A stretch of DNA of 64,000 nt, taken from contig JADJPQ010000012.1 of the NCBI GenBank assembly GCA_016713175.1, positions 276,325-340,324 on the forward strand, read 5' to 3'. The notes under the pieces were generated by a model, which made no database searches, had not been told where the DNA came from, and saw only the letters and a program-made list of their open reading frames with translations. How positions within the stretch are numbered: the first letter of the stretch is position 1; the number at the start of each line of letters is the position of its first letter. Of the stretch, positions 41,528-50,986 are shown one piece after another. The DNA comes from Planctomycetota bacterium (lineage in GTDB: Bacteria > Planctomycetota > UBA1135 > UBA2386). The position numbers and the translations under genes were made by a program.

Positions 41528-44527
41528 GCGCTCGTCATCGAGAACACCATGTCCGTCACCTGCCGCCGGAACGCCTCGTTCTCGACGAACTGCTTGTAGA
41601 CCTCGGTGTCGTCCTTAAGCAGCGTCAGCATGACCTTCGCCAGCGCCTTGTCGTGCTCGATCCGGGCCGCGGCCGGGGTGTTCTTCTTGGCGTTCTGAAA
41701 AGCAGGATCTGCCGCCACCTGGGGTGCGATGTCGTCGCGAATCCGACGCGCGACCCGATCCGCATCGCTGAACAGCGTGCCGAACTGCTCGTTGAATGTC
41801 TTCAGGATGTTCGACAGACGGTCGAGTTCGGCCTCCCGCTTGCCGCCGCCGCCTTCAACGGGGATCGGCCCGATCTCCGCGTCCTTGTCGTCGAGCGCGA
41901 TGGCCTGGGCCGCCCGCTTCTCGACGCGGTAGCTGTCCATGTCGATGGTCTCGAGGATGCCCTTGCTTAGGTCCTCCTCCTTGGGTGCGGGCAGCTTCGG
42001 CACCAGCAGGTTGAGCAGGATCGACAGCCGCTCCCAGTCCTTGTTGGAGTAGGGCAGAACAGCGGCCAGGAAGTCGTAGGTGCGCGTGAACGCCTTGGCT
42101 TTGCCCTTGAAGTCGACCTGGGCGTCCTCGTCGAGCTGCTGCACGTAGACCGCCACGCAGGCGTCCAGGATCGGGTCGAGCTGGTCGCGCTCCGCGCCTT
42201 TAAGGAACAAGTCGACGACGCGCTCGACCTGCTCGGGCGAGTAGACTTGCGCGCTGTCGAGCGCTGCCTTGAGGTCGTGCAGCTTGTTGGGGTCGGTCTC
42301 CTCGGCCAGGACCGTGGTCCGGTAGTAGTCAGAGAACGCCTTGGTGATCGTGTCCAGATCGTTCTGGAAGTCGAGAACGAACACGTCGCGCTTCTGCGGG
42401 TGCGCCCGGTTGAGCCGCGACAGAGTCTGCACGGCCTTGATGCCCGACAACGGCTTGTCGACGTACATCGTGTGCAGCAGCGGCTCGTCGTAGCCCGTCT
42501 GGAACTTGTCGGCGCAGATCAGGAACCGGTAGGGATCCTCCTGGATCTTCTTGGCGATCTCGCCGCTCGGGAACCCGTTGAGCGACGCCTCAGTCACCTT
42601 CCCGCCGCCGAAGTCGTGCTCGCCCGAGAACGCGACGATCGCCTTGTGGGGGCTCTTGCACTCCTCCAGGTAGGCCTTGAAGGCCTGGAAGTACTGCACC
42701 GCCCGCTCGATGCCGTTGCAGACCACCATCGCGCGGGCCTTGCCACCGATCTTCGCCAGCGCCATCACCTGGTCATGGAAGTGGTCGACCATGATCTCGG
42801 CCTTGAGCCGGATCGCGTGGTCGTGACTCTCGACGTACTTGCGCAGCTTCTTCTGCGCCTTCTTGGTGTCGAACTCCGGGTCGTCGGCGATCTTCTTGAC
42901 CAGCTTGTAGTAGCTGTCGACCGGCGTGTAGCTCTTCAGCACGTCGAGGATGAAGCCTTCCTGCACGGCCTGCTTCATCGTGTAGCTGTGGAACGGCCGG
43001 TGCTTGGTCTTGCCTTCGGCATCCGGAGGCAGCGGCTCGCCGAACATCTCCAGCGTCTTGTTCTTGGGCGTCGCGGTGAACGCGAAGTAGCTGGCGTTGG
43101 TCAGCAGCTTGCGCGCCCGCATCCGCGCGTCGAGCGCGTCGTTGACGGTATCCTCGGGGTCGGTGAGCGCCGTGCTGACCGCCGCCGAGGTCTTGCCGCC
43201 CTGGCTCGAGTGCGCCTCGTCGATCACGAGCGCGAAGCGTGCGCCCCTTCTCCTCCTTGGCGATCTCGTCGAGGATGAACGGGAACTTCTGCACCGTCGA
43301 GATGATGATCTTCTTGCCCTGCTCGAGGAAGCGGCGCAGGTCGCCCGAGTGCTCGGCGTGCCCCACGGTTTCCTTGACCTGCAAGAACTGCTTGATCGTG
43401 CGCTGGATCTGGTCGTCGAGCACTCGCCGGTCCGTGACCACGATCACCGAGCCGAAGATCTCCTTGCCGTCCTTCTTCTGGCTGATGAGCTGGTGGGCCA
43501 GCCAGGCGATCGAGTTCGACTTGCCACTACCGGCCGAGTGTTGGACCAGGTAGCGGTGCCCTGCCCCGTGCTGCTGGACGTGTGCCAGGGCCTGCCGCAC
43601 GACGCCGAGCTGGTGGAACCGCGGCCAGACCTGCGTGCGCTTCTTGCGCCCGGTCTTCTCGTCCTTTTCCTCGACGATCTGCGCGTAGTTCTCCAGGATG
43701 TTGGTCAGCCCGGCCGGGGTCAGAACCTGCTTCCACAGATAGTCGGTCTTGATGCCGCTAGGGTTCGGGGGGTTGCCGGCACCGTCGTTCCAGCCCTGGT
43801 TGAACGGCAGGAACCACGAGGCCTTGCCCTTCAGCTCGGTGCACATGCGCACCTCGGCGTCGTCGACGGCGAAGTGCACCACACACCGCCCAAACCCGAA
43901 CAACTTCTCGCGCGGGTCGCGATCACGTCGGTACTGTTCGACAGCGTCCTCGACGGTCTGCTTCGTCAGCCGGTTCTTCAGTTCGAAGGTCGAAAGCGGC
44001 AGCCCGTTGATGAACAGGCACAGGTCCAGAGCCCGCCGGGTCTCGTCGTTGCTGTAGCGGAGCTGGCGGGTCACGGAGAGGCGGTTCTGACCGTGCAACT
44101 CGGCGGCCTTCTGGTTGCCCGGGGACGGCGTGCCGTAGAACAGGTCAAAGTGGAGGGGACCATGGTCGATGCCCTTGCGCAGCACGTCGATGACGCCGCG
44201 CTTGCCGACCTCGAAGGACAGGCGCGCCAGGAAGTTGCGGCGGGCGACGTCGTTGGGGTCGAGGTGGTTCTTGATGCCGAGCTTGGCCAGGGCGTCGGGC
44301 TGCGTCACGCGCAAGAACGCGAACAGCTGCCAGAGGTCGAGCGCGTAGGACCGGTCGTAGTGGGTCGGCCAGCCGGCGAGCCAGCCGTTGCCCCGCGCCG
44401 GTGGGGCCTTGCCGGAGTGCGCTGGGGTCTCGCCAACATCTGCTGGCGGCAGGGTGAGGCCGTCCACCCCGGTCATGTGCCGCATGATCAGCGTCTCGAG
44501 CCCCTTCTCGCTGGTGTCGGTCGTCAT
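41524..44527 (-). pseudogene. hsdR: Type I restriction subunit HsdR, one frameshift
   Basis: Starts at ATG 44527 with AAGGAAG before it. The N-terminal nuclease and motor region ends near 43245 in one frame ('SAGSGKSNSIAWLAHQLI' Walker A, 'GSVIVVTDRRVLDDQIQRT', 'IIISTVQKFPFILDEIAK'). It continues from 43240 in another ('MIDEAHSSQGG' Walker B, 'NASYFAFTATPKNKT', 'DKFQTGYDEPLLHTMYVDK') to the stop at 41524. One extra base near 43240 explains the break; joined, it is about 1000 residues, the normal length. It may be inactivated or a sequencing error. Confidence 0.82.
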
Positions 44528-44571
44528 GGCTGGCTTCCTTCGGCGCAAGGAGCCCGACCGCGGACCGCCGG

Positions 44572-44607
44572 TCCTTTACTAACTCCTTTACTAGCTCCTT
44601 TACTAGA
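44572..44607. repeat. Three tandem 12-base repeats before hsdR
   Basis: TCCTTTACTAAC, TCCTTTACTAGC and TCCTTTACTAGA lie end to end. On the coding strand each unit gives AGTAAAGGA, which looks like a ribosome-binding site. The copies lie 45-80 bases upstream of the hsdR start. Change of copy number would not shift a frame; the meaning is unclear. Confidence 0.5.
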
Positions 44608-44717
44608 AGGGGCCGCCGCGCCACAACCTGGCAAAGACCTACCTCCCGGTGGCATCGTGACTTGCGACGCACTCGCTGTCCGGCACGAGCCACATCGACG
44701 CCCTGCACGAAACCGAT

Positions 44718-46397
44718 TCATGGCTTGCCACCGCCATCTTCGGACAAGACCCACTTCGGCTCTGCCCTGGATCCACGGTTTGCGATGCGACCGCTCAGCC
44801 GCAGTTCCTGGACCAGGTTCCTGACCTTGATCCGCTTCTGCTCCTCGGACATCCGCTCCGGCAGCTTCGAGAGCAGCAACTCGTCGAGGTCCTTTCGCCC
44901 CACGGGTCCGTGCACCCGGATCAGCTCCAGCATCAGATCGAGGTAGAACCGCTTGTCCAGGCCCCGGTGGCGGATGTGCCGCGCCGTCTCCCCGGTCGCC
45001 TTCGCCATGGCCGAGGCCACGATGACGTTCGGGTAGCGGCCCTCCACCAGCTTCGCGGCCTTGAGCACCCGGTGCTCGTCGCGGCCGATGGGCACGCCCT
45101 TCTGTACCCGATCGAGCAACATCACCTGGGCGAGCGAGAGCTGCGGCTGCTGCATCAACAACTGCGTGTAGCGCTCATCGAGGATCCTGCCCGGGAGAAC
45201 CACGCGCACCTCGCCCGCCCGCGAGAAGTCGTAGTCCGGCAGCGGGAACGACCGCCGCCGCTGGGTTTCGAACATCCTCTTGATGCCGCCGCCCTGCGTG
45301 TCGATCAGCCCCAGTTCGACCATGGCCTGGGCGAGGAACGGGTTCCTGTAGATGGCCTGCGGTGCGTCCTGGGCGATCACCTGCTCGACACTGCCGGGCA
45401 GGAACTCGCCGACATTCGTCACCAGCAGACGATCGGGGAACTCGACCACGGTGACGCGTCCCGAGCGCAGGTAGTCCTGATGCGCGATGCAGTTGTGCAG
45501 CGCCTCGCGCACGACCCATGGGTCGTATTGGGTGATTTCCTGCGGAAACAGCGTGCCGCTGGGCATTACCCGGAGGGTCAGGTTGCGCACGCGCTGCAGC
45601 AGGCGATCGCCGGCCAGGAGCAACGGCGGATCGATGTGGGCGTAGTCGAGTTCCTTGTTGTCCTTGTCCTTCAGGATCCACGAGATCCGGGCTACCGCCG
45701 GCGCGAGCAGGGTCGAACTCTCCGGGCGGCCGAGCAGAAGGATCGCCGCCCGGGTGACAGCACCTTGGCGAAGGACACGGGCCTTGTTCAAGAACGTCAA
45801 CTCATCCCAGGTGGCGATGTCGGCGGCCTGGGTCGGATGCTTGACGGCGAACTGCTTCCGGGCGGCAACGAGGGCGTCCGGGTCGAGATCGCCGAGGGTG
45901 GCGCCAGGAACGGTCTCCGCAGACCAGTCGTAGCCGATCGTCCAGAGAGCACGGGCTTTCTCGGGGTGCCTGGTGAGCTGGGTCTTGCTGGTGCCGATGC
46001 GCACCCAGGCGGTGCCGTAGAAGGTGACGGGCTGGGTGCGGGCCTGGCCAACGGTGATGACGACGACGCGGCCGTCCGGGTGGTCGACGACGAAGACGTC
46101 GATGCCCGGGTTGGGAACGAGGCCGGCGGCGAGCCAGGGAAGCAGGCCCTGGTTGCCCTTTGCCTTCTCCTTGAGGGGGTCGAAGGTGGTGCCGACGACG
46201 GCGTGGGTGGCGTCGTCGATGCCGAACAGCAGGTAGCCGCAGTTCTCTCGGTGAAGGGCAGCTTCGTTGGCGAGAGCGGAGAGGTACTCGCCGAGTTCGT
46301 CCGGGACGATGTGATTGCGTTTCCACTCGCACCATTCGGTCTCGGTCGGCATCGCTCGGAGGCGGTCGACGAGGGCGATGAGTTCGTTGGGGGTCAC
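44718..46397 (-). CDS. AlbA_2/Schlafen-like ATP-binding protein of the hsd island
   Basis: 559 residues. The N-terminal AlbA_2 domain ('ETEWCEWKRNHIVPDELGEYLSALANEAALHRENCGYLLFGIDD') is followed by a GHKL-like ATP-binding part ('VVREALHNCIAHQDYLRSGRVTVVEFPDRLLVTNVGEFLPGS'). A C-terminal winged-helix-like region ends the protein. Proteins of this type commonly accompany type I restriction-modification genes; their role is not known. It lies in the operon between the unknown 441-residue gene and hsdR. Confidence 0.75.
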   Translation of the reverse strand: MTPNELIALVDRLRAMPTETEWCEWKRNHIVPDELGEYLSALANEAALHRENCGYLLFGIDDATHAVVGTTFDPLKEKAKGNQGLLPWLAAGLVPNPGIDVFVVDHPDGRVVVITVGQARTQPVTFYGTAWVRIGTSKTQLTRHPEKARALWTIGYDWSAETVPGATLGDLDPDALVAARKQFAVKHPTQAADIATWDELTFLNKARVLRQGAVTRAAILLLGRPESSTLLAPAVARISWILKDKDNKELDYAHIDPPLLLAGDRLLQRVRNLTLRVMPSGTLFPQEITQYDPWVVREALHNCIAHQDYLRSGRVTVVEFPDRLLVTNVGEFLPGSVEQVIAQDAPQAIYRNPFLAQAMVELGLIDTQGGGIKRMFETQRRRSFPLPDYDFSRAGEVRVVLPGRILDERYTQLLMQQPQLSLAQVMLLDRVQKGVPIGRDEHRVLKAAKLVEGRYPNVIVASAMAKATGETARHIRHRGLDKRFYLDLMLELIRVHGPVGRKDLDELLLSKLPERMSEEQKRIKVRNLVQELRLSGRIANRGSRAEPKWVLSEDGGGKP

Positions 46398-46451
46398 CGG
46401 GCGGAGGCTCCCACGCCCGTGCGGCGGGCGAATCGACTCTCGAAGAAGAGA

Positions 46452-47777
46452 CTACCGGAAGAAGCCATCGGGCCTCCCATCGCGCAGCCGATTCAGCATG
46501 TCCTCGATGCGATTCCGATCGACAATCTGCGTGCCCTCGAACTCAGTAGAGCATGGTACCGCGACGAAGAACACAGTGTGAACGCGAGCCGGCACGCCGG
46601 CTCGCTGCAGCAATTCGGCGACTGCCTGAGCCCGCGTCCGCAGCTTCTCTACCTTCAGCTCGGTCGGCGCGAGCACAGAACACTCAGCGATGAGCCACTC
46701 CCCCCCGGCCGTCATGGCAACGACGTCGGGAGCCGCCTGAAGGTCCATGCCACCCGCCTTGCCGCCCAAGTGCATCGCGGCGCACCCACATAGGTGCAGC
46801 AGCCATGCCACGCCGGCCTCGAACTCACGCGCCGCCGAGGCCTTCAGCCCCCTGCCGAGCAGCAAGTTCGCCAGAACCTTGCACCCGGGGTCGAACTGCT
46901 GGTGAACCAACATCGGCACCCAGGGAACGCCGGCGTTGACTTCGTCCGCGACCTCCCCTTCGCGCGCGATCAGGGTCAACTTCACGGGGCCCGGCTCCTG
47001 TATCACGAGTCGCTTGCGGAACTGCGATTCGCTGATGCGCTCGAACTCGCTGGCCAGGATGCGCGATGCCGAGCGGCGCCCCGCAGAGGGCATCACACCC
47101 ACACAGAACGACGACGCCATGGCTCCGTAGGCCTCGACGACGATCTCGAGTTCGTTCACAACCTCTGTGCTGACCGCGCGGGCGAAACGCAGCGGCAAGG
47201 GGCACCTCAGGTAGACGTGCCCCCCTCCACGGTCCACACTCACATCGCCGTAGATATCGAGTTCTCGCTGCAGCGCATGCCGACCAGCAATCGGAGGGTC
47301 CATGGTCGGCAAGGCTCTCAGAAACCGGTCGAACCTCGTTGCGAGCGTATCGCACTGGTAACCGCCGCCTTGGATCGTCAGTTCGTCACAGGGCCACGAG
47401 ACCCTCAAGTCTCGCTCGGCGAAACACCTTGCGCGAAACCACGACCCGTGGACATGGGCGACTCCGGGCACTGCGGCTGACTTGCACACCGCGGGCAGTC
47501 GAAAGCGGCCAGCCTCGAGGTTCGTCAGCAACTCGTCGATCTCGAGGCGTCCGAGCAGGACATCGAGAGCGCAAACGCCATCACGCTCGATATCCATCCG
47601 GTGCGGATCATCCATCCCTTCATGGAGTACGGTCAGGTTGACATTGACGGTAAGCCACTCGCCGCCAACAAGGCACACCACGCCAGCAGCGCGCACCCGG
47701 TCCGCTGACGCGAGGAGCGCTTTCACGTGCTGCTGGACGGTAACAGTGGGGTCCACAGGAGCATCCTGGTTTGTCAT
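46452..47777 (-). CDS. Unknown protein, possible nuclease C-terminus
   Basis: 441 residues, not recognised. The C-terminal third has 'REFEAGVAWLLHLCGCAAMHLGGKAGGMDLQAAPDVVAMTAGGEWLIAECSVLAPTELKVEKLRTRAQAV', which has the D...ExS arrangement and strand-helix order of a PD-(D/E)xK domain without the usual Lys. The N-terminal part is rich in beta strands. It lies in the hsd operon with 37 bases to hsdS and 54 to the AlbA_2 gene, so it probably works with them. Confidence 0.5.
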   Translation of the reverse strand: MTNQDAPVDPTVTVQQHVKALLASADRVRAAGVVCLVGGEWLTVNVNLTVLHEGMDDPHRMDIERDGVCALDVLLGRLEIDELLTNLEAGRFRLPAVCKSAAVPGVAHVHGSWFRARCFAERDLRVSWPCDELTIQGGGYQCDTLATRFDRFLRALPTMDPPIAGRHALQRELDIYGDVSVDRGGGHVYLRCPLPLRFARAVSTEVVNELEIVVEAYGAMASSFCVGVMPSAGRRSASRILASEFERISESQFRKRLVIQEPGPVKLTLIAREGEVADEVNAGVPWVPMLVHQQFDPGCKVLANLLLGRGLKASAAREFEAGVAWLLHLCGCAAMHLGGKAGGMDLQAAPDVVAMTAGGEWLIAECSVLAPTELKVEKLRTRAQAVAELLQRAGVPARVHTVFFVAVPCSTEFEGTQIVDRNRIEDMLNRLRDGRPDGFFR

Positions 47778-47814
47778 CGCTCGGATGCCGCCAAGGGGAG
47801 GGGAGGGACGCGGA

Positions 47815-49188
47815 TCATACGGAAGCCGCCTCTTCGTCGACCAGGTCTTCAGGCTCGTCGGCGCTGGGCTCGCCAGCGTTATGCGGATCGTCGAGGAGAT
47901 TCCGAGAGGCCTCGCGCACGTCGAGCTTGCCGGTCACCACATCGGCAACGAGCCGGGTGCGGTATTCCCGGAGCAAGTCGATCTCCCGCTCCAGGCGGGC
48001 GATAGCGCAATCCACTCCCGCCGTCACCTCATCGATTCGGCCTGCGAGTGCCTGGGCTTCCTTGACGGGGGCGATCGGTACGTGTACCGATCCTAGTTCT
48101 GGCTTCGTGACATGCACCAGGCCGATGATTCCACCCGCACGCTCCTCAACATGTCGCGTGACCGCGCGGAGCACGTAGTAGAAGTAGCGCCTCGGCAGCG
48201 TGTAGCCGACCAACTTGAAGATGTGCTGGTTCAGATAGCCCGGGAAATCGCGGGTCCACTCGAATGATCCGAACGACGTGCCACGATTCCCAGACCAGGC
48301 GAACATTAAATCGCCAGGCTGAATCAGCAGCTCCTCAGGTAGGCCGGCCCTATCGGTGTAGTTGAAGACTTCAGAGCCATTCAGGTTCTGGATACGGATG
48401 ATCGGCACACCGGTCGACTTCCAGTCACCGGGATTGAATGGTAACCCATTCACAAAACGAGTCAGGTACTTCAGCTTCCGCACCTCCCAATGCTGCGGAA
48501 TGTCTCCGAGCCACGGAATGCCGGAGGGTTTGAGCGGGACGGAGGGGTCGAGGCCGCGGGTGACGGCGCGGTGGATGATGACCTGCTTCTGCTCCTGCAG
48601 CAGCGCGATTACCTTGCGCTTCGCCCGGATCGCCCGCTCCAGCCGCCCGGTCGCGTAGTCCAGGAAGCGCACGATGGCGGCCTGATCTTCGATTGGCGGG
48701 AGAGGAACCCTCTGCGTCCCAAACATCTCGAAGCGAAAGTCTGTTGATCGCTCGCGAATCCCTTTCGCCAGTGCAAGGATCCACCCCGACTTCGACATCT
48801 GCCGCAACAAGTAGGCGTAGAATCGTGCATTGACGCCGGGACGTGGCTGACAGACGCTGTAAACGGGCGTGCCCTTGCCGTCGCTATCTGAGACGCCAAT
48901 AGCGCCAGCGAATGCGTCCATCCCGTGGATGACGAGATCGCCTTTGCGGATGCCTTGGTAACCGGAATACACCGTGGCTTCGGTGAAGCCGCGGAGCCGG
49001 CGATTCCTGCGCAGTGTCACCACGCCGTCACGAAAGCAAGTGACGACCTCGTCGTCGTCGCGAACGGGGCGTTCCTTCTTGCTGAACAGCCACTTTGCCC
49101 GTTCGTCTCCCCAGCTAGCAGGGATGACACCAAGCCACGGCTGTCCCGAGTCTCTGTAGTCCAAGTACGGCTTCAGGTCGGCGATCAT
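47815..49188 (-). CDS. hsdS: Type I specificity subunit HsdS
   Basis: 457 residues. ATG 49188 overlaps the upstream stop (ATGA) and gives 'MIADLKPYLDYRDSGQPWLG'. The two target-recognition domains are separated by conserved helices: 'VPLPPIEDQAAIVRFLDYATGRLERAIRAKRKVIALLQEQKQVIIHRAV' and the final 'IDEVTAGVDCAIARLEREIDLLREYRTRLVADVVTGKLDV'. It defines the DNA sequence that the methyltransferase and restriction subunits act on. Confidence 0.88.
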   Translation of the reverse strand: MIADLKPYLDYRDSGQPWLGVIPASWGDERAKWLFSKKERPVRDDDEVVTCFRDGVVTLRRNRRLRGFTEATVYSGYQGIRKGDLVIHGMDAFAGAIGVSDSDGKGTPVYSVCQPRPGVNARFYAYLLRQMSKSGWILALAKGIRERSTDFRFEMFGTQRVPLPPIEDQAAIVRFLDYATGRLERAIRAKRKVIALLQEQKQVIIHRAVTRGLDPSVPLKPSGIPWLGDIPQHWEVRKLKYLTRFVNGLPFNPGDWKSTGVPIIRIQNLNGSEVFNYTDRAGLPEELLIQPGDLMFAWSGNRGTSFGSFEWTRDFPGYLNQHIFKLVGYTLPRRYFYYVLRAVTRHVEERAGGIIGLVHVTKPELGSVHVPIAPVKEAQALAGRIDEVTAGVDCAIARLEREIDLLREYRTRLVADVVTGKLDVREASRNLLDDPHNAGEPSADEPEDLVDEEAASV

Positions 49189-50986
49189 CACAGCACCTCG
49201 AACCACTGCTGGATCTTCTTCGCCATCAGCCTGCGCCGCTGCTCCAGGAACGCGTCGTAGTCCGGCACCTCACCATCCAGCAGCGACTCCGGCAGGCAGT
49301 GCGCCCGCAGGTTCGCGACCAACTCCTCGCGGCTCGTGATGCCCCCGTACTTCTTCTTGCCGCCGTTGCACTGCTCGACCAACTCCCCGAAGTACTTCTC
49401 CGGCGCCTTGTCCCCGATCGCGATGTTGATCTCGCTCTGCGCGCGCACGTAGTTGGCGATCTGGTTGTACTCACCCTTGTGGCGCCCGTGCGACTTCAGG
49501 TGCTTCTTCGGGAAGACGTGGTGGACATCACTCCGGTTCATGAGGAGGTCCTGCACCGTGATGTCCTGGGACAAGAACCCCCGGTCGCCGAGCTTGACCT
49601 GCGCGGCCTGGTAAGCCGAGGAAGTAGGGACTGCTGGAGAAAGGCGTGTTGAGCTCGAGCGGCAGCAGGCCCTCCCAGAAGCTCGGCGTTAGCTGGCTCT
49701 GGATCGTCGCCTCGCAGTAGGCGACCAGGCCCTCGCGCGTCGATCTGGCGGATGTCGAAGTCGAAGGCCGTCTCGGGGCTCCCGGTGTAGCGGCCGCGCA
49801 GGATCGACATGGCGTACCACCGGCGGACCAGGCGCTCCAGGTCGGCCGCTGGTACTCCCTCCAATCGGCCGCGCAGATACATGATGTAGGCGAAGTTGAC
49901 GGCGTTCTGGCCGCCGATGAGGTCGCGGGTGACGAACCCAGCCGAACGCAGGATCATCGTGATCCGGTCGAAGTGCGTCTTGTTGACGAACGCCAGCACC
50001 CCCTTCTTCAGCCGGCCGAACGAGGACTCGGCAATCGCTTCTTCGTACTGCTTCGTCTCGAAGTTGCGTCCCGACAACAGGGCGACGAGGTCCTGCAGCT
50101 TGCCGCGGCGGAACTCGCTGGCGAACGCCACGCGCAGCATGTCGGTGTAGCTCGGGTCGTAGATGTCGTCGTTGACGTCCTTCAGCCAACGCATCTGCGG
50201 GAAGAACTCGGACTCGGCGAAGGACTTGTCGGCCTTCTCGATGCGGGACAGGAATTCGGGCGCGACCGCGAGGTGGCAGAAGTAGTCGATTGCCTTGCGC
50301 AGCAGGTTGCCGTGGTAGGTGTCGTTGGCGGCGATCTTCGACATGGCGAAGTCGGCCTGGCTCAGCTGCGAGCCGGCGGAGTTCACGCGGATGAAGATCT
50401 CGGTGACCGTCTCGATGTCGAGGTCCTCGGCCAGCTCGATGATGCCGACGTGGTTGTTGATGATCTTGCGCAGCTTCTCCAACGTGGCGAACACGGCGTC
50501 CTCGTCGACACCGGGGTTGGCTCTTACGTAGGCCCGCGTCACCTGCAGCAGCTTGGCGTCCGGGGCGAAGAGCTCGGCGACGTCCGGGAGCCACGCTGCG
50601 TCCTTCCGGATCGCGGGGTTGGCGACCTCGAACCGCTCCTCGATCGGGTGGAAGGCGATGCGGATGCGGACGACCTCGTAGTCCTCGTTGAGGACCTCCT
50701 CCCCCAGCAGTGACGCCATCAGCGCTGTGACGCGTTGCTGGCCGTCGATCAGGATGCGCTTGCCGGCGGAGGATGTGCCGTCCTTGAGCCGCACGGTCGG
50801 GTTGCGCCAGGCGATCAGGTAGCCGACCGGGTAGCCCTGGTAGAGCGAGTCGAGCAGGTTACGGACCTTGGTCGCCTCCCAGACGAACGGCCGCTGGATC
50901 TCAGGGATCGCAATCTCCTTCGACTTGACCCAAGTCAGCAGGGTCTCGATCGGATGAGGTGCGACGGAGTAGCGCTGGGTTGCCAT
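49188..50986 (-). pseudogene. GmrSD-like DUF262/DUF1524 protein, two frameshifts
   Basis: The start at 50986 overlaps the hsdM stop (ATGA). The N-terminal DUF262 has 'IAIPEIQRPFVWEATKVRNLLDSLYQGYPVGYLIAW' and 'ILIDGQQRVTALMASLL'. The frame breaks near 49745 and again near 49610; the correct path passes through 'EGLVAYCEA...' and ends in the HNH-type DUF1524 part 'SDVHHVFPKKHLKSHGRHKGEYNQIANYVRAQSEINI'. Joined, it is about 600 residues, as in type IV modification-dependent GmrSD enzymes. Because flanking overlaps are kept, sequencing error is as likely as decay. Confidence 0.78.
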
